Source: Fictibacillus terranigra (GTDB taxonomy: Bacteria; Bacillota; Bacilli; Bacillales; Fictibacillaceae). Taken from it: a stretch of DNA of 63,623 bases. Of the stretch, positions 54,790-63,480 are shown in pieces (position 1 is the stretch's first letter; the number at the start of each line of letters is the position of its first letter). The DNA is taken from positions 1-63,623 of the forward strand of contig NZ_JAUHLN010000010.1 in the NCBI RefSeq assembly GCF_030412265.1, in the 5' to 3' direction. Under the pieces are notes generated by a model that saw only the letters and a list, made by a program, of their open reading frames with translations, searched no databases and was not told where the DNA came from. A program made the translations under genes and the position numbers.

Positions 54790-55600
54790 CTCTAACATTT
54801 GTAAAGAGTTACGCAAGTATACAACTTTAATCATAGTCGAAAAATGGACAACCTGAGGAGGATAACTGATGCTTTCGGGCTTTATCTGCATTTTAAGGAG
54901 ATCGTTGCAGCAAATAAAAAACTATAAGGTAAAATTCAATTGCAATGATGAATAACACCTTGGATTAAACAAGTACAATTAATGAGAGGGAGACATTCTT
55001 GTCATTTGAAAACAGGTCGAGTGCTTGTTCGTAGAATCCATTCTTACTTCGTCTACCATAAATCTCCTTTGGCCATATATTCTCATAAGAACAAGCCTCC
55101 TCCCGTTTAACCAACAATATATGGAACGTATAGAAATCTGATGGTAAACCTCGAAACTGCAAAGTTTATATATCAAAGATGATAAAAAACAGCAGCTAGG
55201 ATGTTCGTAAAAATATGACAAGGTGCCCGTTGTTTTCGTGAACGATAGTGACAATGAACCCTTCAATCGTTTTGTCGGCCATCGGAATGCCGTCAATGTC
55301 GATATGCCCTGAAAGCATACGGTCAATGGCAATCTCGAGGTTCTCCGTCAATTCGACCTGCTGAATGCTGGTAGGTATACAGAACGGCCAGATGTAGGTC
55401 CAGTATTTAATAGAAGTTATATCCCAGCGATCGTTACAATGCAAAATATACATCGTACAACGTATTTATGGGGTTTTGAAAATAAAAAGTGGGCACCCTT
55501 TGCCAAATGATACATAGGATAGAGAGAGGACGAAAACCGTGGGAAACGGCAGATATGTTTTTGGTGACGGACGAAGTTATTTCCTTTTCGTTCGCATAAC
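54790..55600. other. Stretch without firmly supported gene
   Basis: 54780-54910 resembles the upstream DNA of the intact cls gene (38620-38770), so the duplication extends here. A minus-strand frame 55453-55196 (NLEIAIDRMLSGHIDIDGIP and so on) may be a gene end, not recognised. A short plus-strand frame at 55531-55602 (GNGRYVFGDGRSYFLFV) precedes a terminator. Confidence 0.4.
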
Positions 55601-55649
55601 ACAAAAACTCTGAATTTAGGCTTATTTGGCCGAATTCAGGGTTTTGTTT
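55601..55649 (+). terminator. Intrinsic terminator
   Basis: AAAACTCTGAATT/AATTCAGGGTTTT with a 14-nt loop; works on both strands. Confidence 0.7.
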
Positions 55650-56031
55650 GTAGAATTGCTTCCGGATTTCCTTCAGGTTAACTAGCTTGTCCTTTTTTAA
55701 TTGAACTATTGCGTAATTATGCAGCAGGGCAATCGTAGAAATCGCGAAAGAGGAGGCAATACAATTTCAGCTATTTTACAGCGGATTTCTGTCTTATAGT
55801 TGTTTTTAATAAGACTAAAATTGTTTTGAAAAATTAATTCAGGGAAGAAACATTGGAGTCTAACGTTATAAATGGTCTTATCACGTTTATTGTCCTTTAA
55901 CGAGCTAATAAAGAACACAGGACCACAGCAGAACAAAATTAATGAGTAAATACGCATGTTCTTTGTGGAATCGGGTTAATATAATTACGAGTATCTCGAT
56001 GCTCAAAAAATCGTGCGTGGAGTGATGCATC
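55650..56031. other. AT-rich stretch
   Basis: No supported gene; it contains the upstream region of the SASP gene. Confidence 0.4.
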
Positions 56032-56226
56032 TTGGCAAACAACAAACCTTTGGTACCTACTGCACAAAATTCATTAGATCAAATGAAGCAAGAAGTCGCC
56101 AACGAGATTGGAGTTCAACCTGGTGCAAATACTACCGCTCGAGCAAACGGTGCTGTTGGTGGCCACATGACAAAGCGTCTTGTGGCAATGGCAGAACAAC
56201 AACTTAGCAATCAACAAGGGCAGTAA
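56032..56226 (+). CDS. Small acid-soluble spore protein, alpha/beta type
   Basis: This 64-aa SASP starts at TTG 56032 with GGAGTG upstream. It has the DNA-binding family motifs ALDQMKxEVANEIGV (here SLDQMKQEVANEIGVQPG) and ARANGAVGGHMTKRLV, and the N-terminal protease site EVANEI used by Gpr at germination. These proteins coat spore DNA and protect it from UV and heat. Its own terminator follows. Confidence 0.95.
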   Translation: MANNKPLVPTAQNSLDQMKQEVANEIGVQPGANTTARANGAVGGHMTKRLVAMAEQQLSNQQGQ

Positions 56227-56240
56227 CTGTTAATTGCAAC

Positions 56241-56266
56241 AAAGAGACCCATTTTTGGGTTTCTTT
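56241..56266 (+). terminator. Terminator of the SASP gene
   Basis: AAAGAGACCCA/TGGGTTTCTTT with TTTT loop. Confidence 0.65.
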
Positions 56267-56814
56267 GATTTGTTTTTTACATATAATGGATGAACTCTTT
56301 TTATTAAAATGCAGCTTTCTAATAATCACTTGATAATACCTATGGTTAACTATCCGTGTATTTCGGAATACCCTACCCTTTTCTTAATAAAGGGGAAAAA
56401 ATCAATCACTAAATAGCCCCCTTTTCTCCCATATACTCTAAGATATCTCTCACATTTCCTTTTTTCATATAAACTCTCTCTTATGTCATTCATGGAATTT
56501 CAACATACTGTCACTCTTGTTGATCGTAAAAGAAAAATTCATTCTCTTTCAACCATGGTTGTCATATTTTTATTTTGCTCTGTTATCAATGAATTGTCAC
56601 GGTCTCACAATTAATTGTCCTTGAAATATATCCTCCAAAGAACACAGCTAAAGTAAAGCCAAATCTATATCCATCACATATCAACGGAACTCTTTATCCA
56701 GAAGAATTTAAATCATTCCTTACTTCTAAAAACCATATTTTGGATAGGATAATACCCATAGAAACTTGGTAACATAATGCTTGAACTTTGGTTCAAATTA
56801 AAGGAGGAAATCAA
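56267..56814. other. AT-rich upstream region of the spoVA-type operon
   Basis: No supported gene. It should contain the forespore promoter of the operon, but I could not place a convincing sigma-G match. Confidence 0.4.
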
Positions 56815-57021
56815 ATGACAGTCGCAAGCAATTTAAAAACAACCCTCGCAGGATTAAAAAGTGCTCAAGCTAGTCTTGAGACCTTTGCTCTTGATACTGA
56901 AAACCAGCAGGCAAAGCAATTGTTTCAAGACTGCGCCCAACAAGCCCAGACAATCGTGGATTCTTTAAATCCGCGTCTGCAAGAAATTGAACAAGAAGAG
57001 CCACAATATAAACAACAGTAA
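56815..57021 (+). CDS. DUF1657 protein (spoVA-2mob type operon, first gene)
   Basis: This 68-aa helical protein starts behind AAAGGAGG. It reads TVASNLKTTLAGLKSAQASL, FALDTENQQAKQLFQDCAQQ and ends EPQYKQQ, the DUF1657 pattern. In heat-resistant Bacillus strains this family begins the spoVA-2mob operon. A second copy lies at 59457, a third is fused to the DUF421 protein at 59688, and a remnant lies at 38925. Confidence 0.9.
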   Translation: MTVASNLKTTLAGLKSAQASLETFALDTENQQAKQLFQDCAQQAQTIVDSLNPRLQEIEQEEPQYKQQ

Positions 57022-57037
57022 ACGGATTGAAATCAGT

Positions 57038-57067
57038 GAAAAGGGTGATCATGTCATCCTTTTCCAA
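57038..57067 (+). terminator. Weak hairpin in the spoVA-type operon
   Basis: GAAAAGG/CCTTTTC 7-bp stem between DUF1657 and the lipoprotein gene; may only dampen transcription. Confidence 0.35.
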
Positions 57068-57104
57068 TTGCTTTACATAACATATTTCAGGAACAGGTGA
57101 TCGC

Positions 57105-57569
57105 ATGAGAAAAATTCAATCAAAGGTTATTCTGATTCCTCTTTTGGTTTTACTGCTACTGAATTCTGGTTGTAACAAACCGAAAGAGGAAAGTAAAAAA
57201 AAGAATGAAAATTCAACCACTCAAATTGCCTATGTCCAAACCAAACAGTCTGCTTCTCAAAAGGCGAAAAAAGAGATTCTTTCTATGGAAGAAATCATCG
57301 ATGTTAAAGCAGTAAACTCTGATAAGGAGATGTTTGTGGCCGCAAAGCCAAAACATCTGGAGCGCTTTCAGTTAAAAAGTCTACGAAAGAAAATTAAAAA
57401 ACGGCTTGAGAAACAATTTCCCGACCTGAAAGTGTATGTCAGTACCGATCAAAAGATCTTAAAAAAACTTGGGGAATTGGAAAATAAATTAGATGAACCG
57501 AAAATGAACACGAAAAAACTTGATAAAGAACTTCAAAAGATAAAAGCTAAAGCAACGGACGAAGCATAA
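57105..57569 (+). CDS. YhcN/YlaJ-like sporulation lipoprotein
   Basis: This 154-aa lipoprotein has a signal peptide VILIPLLVLLLLNSGC with the lipobox LNSGC, then a highly charged Lys/Glu-rich domain. VKAVNSDKEMFVAAKPKHLE and LEKQFPDLKVYVSTDQKILK fit the YhcN/YlaJ family. Located between DUF1657 and spoVAC, as in spoVA-2mob operons. It probably sits in the spore inner membrane. Confidence 0.88.
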   Translation: MRKIQSKVILIPLLVLLLLNSGCNKPKEESKKKNENSTTQIAYVQTKQSASQKAKKEILSMEEIIDVKAVNSDKEMFVAAKPKHLERFQLKSLRKKIKKRLEKQFPDLKVYVSTDQKILKKLGELENKLDEPKMNTKKLDKELQKIKAKATDEA

Positions 57570-57598
57570 AAATTCTTTTTGTAGAAAGGAATCTTTCA

Positions 57599-58075
57599 AT
57601 GGCTAATAACAACAAAGAAGTAACGCCTGTTCAACAAGAATATCAAAAATTTCAAGAAGAAAGGGAAACCAAACGACCCGTACTAACCAATTGTATTAAA
57701 GCATTTTTCGTGGGTGGTTTTATTTGTTTGGTAGGACAGCTGATTTCCTTTATGTATATCAATTATTTTGATTTCACAGAAAAAAACGTAGGGAATCCTA
57801 CTGTTGCGACGTTAATTTTCATTTCTATGCTGTTAACTGGATTTGGTGTCTATGACCGGATGGCACAATTTGGTGGCGCGGGTACAGCCGTTCCCGTTAC
57901 GGGATTTGGAAACTCCGTCATCTCAGCTGCAATCGAGCACCGGACAGAAGGATTCGTTCTGGGCGTCGGCAGCAACATGTTTAAGTTAGCTGGCTCCGTT
58001 ATTTTATTTGGAGTATTTTCTGCATTCGTTATTGCCATCCTTAAAACCCTTATTATACAATATGGGGGTTTTTAA
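57599..58075 (+). CDS. spoVAC: Stage V sporulation protein AC
   Basis: This 158-aa membrane protein has four hydrophobic segments and SpoVAC motifs: VQQEYQKFQEERETKRPVLT, NCIKAFFVGGFICLVGQ, GVYDRMAQFGGAGTAVPVTG and FGNSVISAAIEHRTEGFVLG. SpoVA proteins form the channel that moves Ca-dipicolinate into the developing spore and out at germination; SpoVAC acts as a mechanosensitive channel. The next gene starts immediately after its stop. Confidence 0.95.
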   Translation: MANNNKEVTPVQQEYQKFQEERETKRPVLTNCIKAFFVGGFICLVGQLISFMYINYFDFTEKNVGNPTVATLIFISMLLTGFGVYDRMAQFGGAGTAVPVTGFGNSVISAAIEHRTEGFVLGVGSNMFKLAGSVILFGVFSAFVIAILKTLIIQYGGF

Positions 58076-59089
58076 ATGTTAAATGGACATCGGACATGGG
58101 TGTTTGAAAATAAGCCTGTGATTATCTCAACCGGAACAGTCGGGGGACCTTTTGAAGCCAATGGGCGAATCGCTGATGACTTTGACCTCCTTCACGAAGA
58201 TTTATGGCTCGGCCAAGATTCTTATGAACAGGCACAGACGGTTTTGTTTGAAGAGTCTTGTGACACTGCGATTGAAAAAGCGGGTCTAAGAAAAGAAGAT
58301 ATTCAATTTATTTTAGCCGGGGATCTTATTAATCAGATTACGTCGACGAGTTTTGCGTGTAGAACACTGGAAGCTCCCTACTTAGGATTATTCGGCGCGT
58401 GTTCCACTTCAATGGAAGGTCTCGCTCTAGGTGCATTGATCGTTAATGGGAAAGGCGCGAAGTACTTATTGACTGGAACTGCAAGTCATAATGCGGCGGT
58501 GGAAAAACAATTTCGATACCCGACAGAATATGGCGGGCAGAAACCGCCAACCGCCCAATGGACGGTAACTGGAGCCGGAAGTGCCCTCTTAAGTGACAAG
58601 GGAAAGGGACCTCGCGTGACTTCTGCAACGATTGGTAAAGTGGTCGATATGGGATTATCTGATCCATTTAATATGGGCGGGGCTATGGCACCAGCAGCTG
58701 TAGATACCATTGAGGCACATTTAAAAGATCGTGGAATAGAATCTTCCTATTACGACCTGATTGTTACAGGAGATTTAGGTAAAATCGGCCATCATATCGC
58801 TCTCGACTTAATGAATAAACACGGTTTGTCTTTAAAGAAGGGTCAATTTCAAGATTGCGGAAAGATGATTTACCGGGAAGGACAACCTGTACTGGCTGGA
58901 GCAAGTGGCTGTGGATGTTCTGCAACGGTGGTTTACGGACATTTATTAAATCGAATGAAAAAAGGGGAATTTAAGAAAATGCTTGTCGTGGCAACAGGCG
59001 CTCTTCTATCTCCTTTAACTTTTCAGCAACAGGAAACGATTCCTTGCATCGCTCATGCGGTATCCATCGAATATGGAGGTGAAGAGTAA
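58076..59089 (+). CDS. spoVAD: Stage V sporulation protein AD
   Basis: This 337-aa thiolase-fold protein binds dipicolinic acid. Motifs are NKPVIISTGTVGGPFEANG, GDLINQITSTSFACRTLEAP, GACSTSMEGLALGAL, TGDLGKIGHHIALDLM and QDCGKMIYREGQPVLAGASG. It begins right after spoVAC and ends right before spoVAE, so the three are translationally linked. Length is normal. Confidence 0.96.
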   Translation: MLNGHRTWVFENKPVIISTGTVGGPFEANGRIADDFDLLHEDLWLGQDSYEQAQTVLFEESCDTAIEKAGLRKEDIQFILAGDLINQITSTSFACRTLEAPYLGLFGACSTSMEGLALGALIVNGKGAKYLLTGTASHNAAVEKQFRYPTEYGGQKPPTAQWTVTGAGSALLSDKGKGPRVTSATIGKVVDMGLSDPFNMGGAMAPAAVDTIEAHLKDRGIESSYYDLIVTGDLGKIGHHIALDLMNKHGLSLKKGQFQDCGKMIYREGQPVLAGASGCGCSATVVYGHLLNRMKKGEFKKMLVVATGALLSPLTFQQQETIPCIAHAVSIEYGGEE

Positions 59090-59443
59090 ATGGCAATTTT
59101 TTTCTGGGCTTTTGTCATTGGTGGGGCGATTTGCGTGATCGGCCAGATTATGTTTGACGTTTTTAAATTGACTCCAGCTCATACAATGGCCACGTTAGTT
59201 GTCGTGGGTGCGATTCTTGACGGGGTGGGCTTATATGAGCCTTTAATGGATTTTGCTGGAGCCGGTGCAACGGTTCCAATTACAAGCTTTGGAAATGCTC
59301 TTGTGGATGGAGCTATGGCAGAAGCGGAAAAACATGGCATTATTGGTGTGATCACCGGAATGTTTAAGGTAACAAGTGCGGGTATATCCGCAGCCATCAT
59401 TTTTGGAATGATAGGAGCATTGCTGTTTAAACCCAAAGGATAA
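59090..59443 (+). CDS. spoVAE: Stage V sporulation protein AE (AEb)
   Basis: This 117-aa membrane protein has [20 protein letters not shown], the shared SpoVAC/AEb motif [20 protein letters not shown] and [20 protein letters not shown]. It completes the minimal SpoVAC-AD-AEb channel set. Confidence 0.95.
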   Translation: MAIFFWAFVIGGAICVIGQIMFDVFKLTPAHTMATLVVVGAILDGVGLYEPLMDFAGAGATVPITSFGNALVDGAMAEAEKHGIIGVITGMFKVTSAGISAAIIFGMIGALLFKPKG

Positions 59444-59456
59444 GGGAGGTGCGCAA

Positions 59457-59663
59457 ATGACAGTAGCATCCAATGTTAAACAATGTATGGTAACCTTAAA
59501 AGCGGCAGAAGCAACTCTAAGTAGTTTAGCGCAAAAATCTACTGAAGACCAAGCAAAAAAATTATTTCATGAGTGTATGTTAGAGGTAGGAAAAGCGATT
59601 TCAGATTTAAAGAAAAGAATCGCACAACTTGAATTCGAAGAACCACAATTTAAAGGAAAGTAG
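59457..59663 (+). CDS. DUF1657 protein, second copy
   Basis: This 68-aa protein is preceded by AAGGGAGG and reads TVASNVKQCMVTLKAAEATL, then LFHECMLEVGKAISDLKKRI. It has the same length as the operon's first gene but is clearly diverged. Its place after spoVAE is as in spoVA-2mob. Confidence 0.9.
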   Translation: MTVASNVKQCMVTLKAAEATLSSLAQKSTEDQAKKLFHECMLEVGKAISDLKKRIAQLEFEEPQFKGK

Positions 59664-59687
59664 AAACTCGATAAAAAGGAGATTGTT

Positions 59688-60551
59688 ATGTTAGATTGGG
59701 TAGATATTGTTGTACGTTCCTTTATTTTTTTGATCACCCTCTTTTTATTAACAAAATGGTTCCTGGGCAAAAAACAATTATCACAATTATCTTTTTTTGA
59801 ATATGTAACAGGGATCACCATTGGAAGTATTGCGGCGGAAGTCACGATGGGATTGGAACGAAATATCATGCATGGTCTCATTAGTATGAGCATTTGGTCG
59901 TTGGTTCCTTTTGCCATTGGACTTGTTTCCTTGAAAAGTAAAAAAGTAAGGGATTTTGCAGAGGGTAAGGCAAGGATTATTATAAAAGACGGTAAAATAA
60001 TGGAGGATAATTTAAAAAAGGAGCGATATACCATTGATGAATTGCTAGAACAGCTTCGTAACAAAAATGTTTTTGAAGTATCTGATGTTGAATATGCTGT
60101 ACTAGAGCCGAATGGACATCTGAGTGTTTTACTAAAAAAAGAAAACCAGCCTCTTACTGCAAAAGATCTTCAAATTAAAGTTGCCCCTATAAAAGAACCC
60201 CAAACTGTCATTATGGATGGAAACATTTTAGATGAGCCCCTGTCCAATCGTGGATTAAACCGAGGGTGGTTAAATGAGGAACTAGATAAAGCCGGAGTTT
60301 CTCTCGATAATGTCTTTTTGGCTCAAGTTGATTCATATGGCCAGTTAACGATGGATCTTTATGATGATAAAATCCAAGTACCTTCTCCTCAGGAAAAGCC
60401 ATTACTCTTAGCCTCCTTAAAAAAATGTCAGGCCGATTTAGAAATGTTTGCGCTGCAAACCGAATCTAAGGATGCTCAAAGAGCATACAACAAAAATGCT
60501 GATCGATTAACCCATATTATCAACAAGTTGAAACCAATGCTGCACGTTTAA
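59688..60551 (+). CDS. DUF421 (YetF-like) membrane protein with C-terminal DUF1657 domain
   Basis: This 287-aa protein has three membrane helices in residues 5-80 (RSFIFLITLFLLTKWFLGKK), then a DUF421 domain (RYTIDELLEQLRNKNVFEVS, PQTVIMDGNILDEPL). A C-terminal extension from about 235 (LLASLKKCQADLEMFALQTE, THIINKLKPML) is a third DUF1657 unit. The fusion suggests that DUF421 and DUF1657 proteins bind each other. AAAAGGAG precedes the ATG. It is the largest accessory gene of the operon. Confidence 0.9.
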   Translation: MLDWVDIVVRSFIFLITLFLLTKWFLGKKQLSQLSFFEYVTGITIGSIAAEVTMGLERNIMHGLISMSIWSLVPFAIGLVSLKSKKVRDFAEGKARIIIKDGKIMEDNLKKERYTIDELLEQLRNKNVFEVSDVEYAVLEPNGHLSVLLKKENQPLTAKDLQIKVAPIKEPQTVIMDGNILDEPLSNRGLNRGWLNEELDKAGVSLDNVFLAQVDSYGQLTMDLYDDKIQVPSPQEKPLLLASLKKCQADLEMFALQTESKDAQRAYNKNADRLTHIINKLKPMLHV

Positions 60552-60576
60552 AGGAATATAGGAGTGATTAATTTTG

Positions 60577-60696
60577 ATGAAAAATAAAAACAAAAGGCGA
60601 AAAAATAGTGAAATGGACTGGAATCATCTAGAATATTTGATGGGAACCTGGAAAAGAACTTATCAAAGAAAAAGTGGTGCTATCCGTCAAAAGTAA
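60577..60696 (+). CDS. Small basic protein at the end of the spoVA-type operon
   Basis: This 39-aa frame begins behind TAGGAGTG (TTG 60574 or ATG 60577). It starts strongly basic (KNKNKRRKNSEMDWNHLEYL) and continues MGTWKRTYQRKSG. The close spacing (26 bp) to the DUF421 gene suggests co-transcription. Not recognised; the sequence looks like a real small spore protein. Confidence 0.55.
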   Translation: MKNKNKRRKNSEMDWNHLEYLMGTWKRTYQRKSGAIRQK

Positions 60697-61410
60697 AAAC
60701 CAGAAGAGTGTCCTCTTCTTTATTAAGCAATGTAATTAGAGACGGACTTTCTTTCTTACTATTTATAACCGGTTTTCGTTCAAGAATATCAACGAGTTGG
60801 AACATAATGGTGGCCAGGATCGCAATAACGAATAGTCCGAGCAGGACAAGAGTGAAATAAATACTTGGAAACCATATATAATCAAGTAACCGATGCCTTC
60901 TTTGGCGACGAGAAACTCCCCCATGATCCACACCAACCCATGCCAGACCCACATTTACTTTTAAGACAGTAATGATGGTGGGAAAACTAGCGGGCAAAAT
61001 AACTTCTTTAAAACAATGTAATTTCGAACCACGCTAAATGTTTGGATAACTTTGAATAATTTTTCTCTACTTTTATAAATGCATTTATATACCACCATGA
61101 CGGTAATGATAATGGTAATGAAAATACCCATCCGAGGATGGACGTGAAATTTGTCCCCAGCGCGACAATTAAGATAAGACCAAGGGGAACCTTAGGTAGC
61201 GCATTTAAAACGACCAGATACGGATCAAGCACTTTGGATAAATTGGCAGCCACAAAAGTGAGGCAAAAGAAGTACCAAGTATGGTTCCTAACATGAAGCG
61301 GAAAATTGTTTCTATAGAGTAACTCCTATATGAGAAAATAAACTCATCAATGATCTTGTCCAAAAAAAGAATCCATATCCGTTTAGGTGAATTTATAATT
61401 CTATGCATCC
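60680..61410 (-). pseudogene. ABC transporter permease (SsuC/TauC type), decayed
   Basis: Minus-strand pieces in three frames read FRFMLGTILGTSFASLLWLP, YLVVLNALPKVPLGLILIVA (permease loop), LPASFPTIITVLKVNVGLAW, GEFLVAKEGIGYLIIYG and LVLLGLFVIAILATIMFQLV. These are the core of nitrate/sulfonate/thiamine-precursor permeases. Frameshifts at about 61225, 61000 and 60890. No ATPase or binding protein gene is nearby. Confidence 0.83.
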
Positions 61411-61454
61411 CTTATTTGAGAAAAATTCTCTTTTGGGAGAGCAAGGAGGTTTAT

Positions 61455-61491
61455 TTAAAACCAAAAAGCACTAGGGTGGGGATCCTAGCGC
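61455..61491 (-). terminator. Minus-strand hairpin
   Basis: AAGCGCTAGG/CCTAGTGCTT with TTTTTGG on the minus strand. Confidence 0.5.
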
Positions 61492-62050
61492 TTAATGGCT
61501 CAGAGAGTTTTCAGTGCCCCTTATAATCGGAGCTATTTTCAATTTTGCCCATTTTTTTCTGTTATATACTGAAAATGTGCCCCTTTAAAGAGCATGAATT
61601 ATATAGGAACGAGATATTACTTTCATACAAACACAATCGTTTACGGAAGTGAGCATGGATACAAAAACAAAAGTAATTTTATATGTGGGCTGGAAGGATC
61701 GATCCGATTTCCTTAAACATTCAGGGATGATTACGCTCCACCAAACGGTATAAAAATCCTGCTCATCTTATATTCATTCAGACGGTGCGGTACCTTAAGC
61801 AAAGAAGTACAGAACGAACATCATACGGATAGTTTTAAAATATAATTTCACGTACCGTATATCAATACGAATATGATGGATGATCTCAATTACAAAGCAA
61901 CGATGTTCATTTTCCCACAATCCGACTCTTTATTTACTTCATAGTCATCGAAATCTTGATGATCTGACAGAATGATAGATGAGCAATGAAACTGGATGGC
62001 CCGTATAATAGCTGATCGAAGGTGAATGAAAAATTTAAATAAGATTTAAA
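61492..62050. other. Stretch with a broken coding remnant
   Basis: A plus-strand frame from ATG 61656 (DTKTKVILYVGWKDRSDFLK) stops after 32 codons; later pieces (MMDDLNYKATMFIFPQSD, about 61870-61940) continue in other frames. Not recognised. Confidence 0.4.
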
Positions 62051-62053
62051 AAA

Positions 62054-62129
62054 AGAGCTGAAGATTTCTTTTTCAGACTTCAGCTTTTTGCCAAGTAAAA
62101 GAATCGCCCCTTTGAGAGACGATTCCTAA
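62054..62129 (-). terminator. Two hairpins ending the YjgB-like gene
   Basis: GAATCG/CGATTC (62101-62127) and GAGCTGAAG/CTTCAGCTT with T-runs on the minus strand (62054-62094). Confidence 0.65.
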
Positions 62130-62133
62130 TGAA

Positions 62134-62673
62134 TTACTGATCTGCGACTTCAACCGTATACATAGTCAATATTGGATCAGGGTTAATCCAGGCGCTGTCA
62201 AACACGAAAACCACCTTATATTTTGCATAACCAGTATAAGTGACATAGTAATTTCCTTCTTGTTCCACTTCACTTACAGGTTCACCAATCAATCCCTTCA
62301 AATCAGATAAGTGAATGGTTTGTAACTGCGGATCAAAATCTTCAATGGCGGTAATTGTTTGTCTACCTGTTGAATCGTCATAGAGAAATCGTACATTCCG
62401 GCTCCAATAATTGGCTGCTACAGTACTTAAATCCTCGGGTGGTCCCCAGGCTTTTTTGACTTTCTTTAATGAATCACCAACAGAAAAAGGTCCGCTGTTT
62501 ATCGATTGTTGGGATTCATATGCTAAACCCATAATTTTCCTGATCAAAAGATCGGGCTTAGACTGCGAGGATTCTGGAGCAGCCGCAGAAGCAAAAGCTG
62601 ACCCATTGAACATGAGAAATACAAGTGTTAAAAACATTATAAAGCGTCGAGTTAAAACATTTTTTTGTTTCAA
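62134..62673 (-). CDS. YjgB-family (DUF4309) secreted protein
   Basis: About 179 aa from TTG 62673, chosen because GAAAGGGTG lies before it and it starts a signal peptide (KQKNVLTRRFIMFLTLVFLM then SAFA-SAA). The mature part has the DUF4309 features GPFSVGDSLKKVKKAWGPPE, NYWSRNVRFLYDD and the second lobe IHLSDLKGLIGEPVSEV. Members are exported small proteins of unknown function, in B. subtilis linked to late sporulation. Confidence 0.85.
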   Translation of the reverse strand: MKQKNVLTRRFIMFLTLVFLMFNGSAFASAAAPESSQSKPDLLIRKIMGLAYESQQSINSGPFSVGDSLKKVKKAWGPPEDLSTVAANYWSRNVRFLYDDSTGRQTITAIEDFDPQLQTIHLSDLKGLIGEPVSEVEQEGNYYVTYTGYAKYKVVFVFDSAWINPDPILTMYTVEVADQ

Positions 62674-62739
62674 AATATACACCCTTTCCAATTTTTTAGA
62701 CATAATCAAAAAACTATGTTTGGATGAATTAAGAAGTTA

Positions 62740-63004
62740 ATATAACCTTCGGCGCACCACTCCTCCCCGTACTGTTAACTCTTTTCTTATTTAGACGTAA
62801 TATGATCGATAAAAGTCACAAAAGAAACAAAAAGAGGCGTGTTTTTTTCAATCCATCCAAATCAACTAAAAAAGTATGCCCATCAGCATTAATTGTGGGC
62901 ATGCGCGAAATTTGCATTTATTTAAGCTATCCATTCTTTAATTCTTTAATAAGAGCTCTGAGTAGAACTTATTAAATTGGTTATTGTTTCCTGAGAAATA
63001 ATTT
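62740..63004. other. Intergenic region with minus-strand terminator
   Basis: ATGCCCAC...TGGGCAT followed by CTTTTTTAG on the minus strand (62868-62902) ends the phosphotransferase remnant. Nothing else seen. Confidence 0.55.
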
Positions 63005-63480
63005 ACCTTTTTTTACTCACTTCCAATGATTCTCTTGCCATCTGCTCATACTCTTCCAAGCCTGAGATGATCGCAAACTCAGCCATCGCAACAGGTATGC
63101 TGCCTTAAGTTCAATGATTTGCTCCTTCATGGCCGGCCAGTAAATTCCTCCTGCTTCACGGTAATAGCTGATCAGTTTTTCCAGGGCTTCTTGTCCAAAG
63201 GCTTGGTACTGGAAAGTCGATTGACACACGGTTACTTTTGCTTCGGTCAAGTCAATTAAGCCGGTTTCGTTGGCATCTTTATCAATCATCGTGTGGCCAG
63301 CATGAACATAGTGTCGCAACATCGGCAGTTGATAATGAAGAGTGAACTGCTAAACATTCCGACAAGTTCTCCAGCTTTTTTATTAGAGAGGAATCGCTGG
63401 AGACGCCCGCAACTAAGCCGAACAACTGCTCGACAATACCGCCATGTTTTATAAAGCTGTGTCGGAGAGGGGCCATGTGT
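63005..63480 (-). pseudogene. Macrolide 2'-phosphotransferase (Mph-like), decayed
   Basis: Minus-strand pieces read DSSLIKKLENLSE, then [20 protein letters not shown] (the HGDVHAGH...D-x-T/W catalytic and Mg region), [40 protein letters not shown] and [11 protein letters not shown]. The HGD of the active site is broken ([10 protein letters not shown]), an expected Trp is Leu, and the frame changes at about 63330 and 63100. Not expected to give resistance. Confidence 0.82.

Noticed and set aside
55196-55453. 85-codon minus-strand frame as a gene
   Set aside because: No ribosome site, no family seen; kept only as a possible remnant in the region note.
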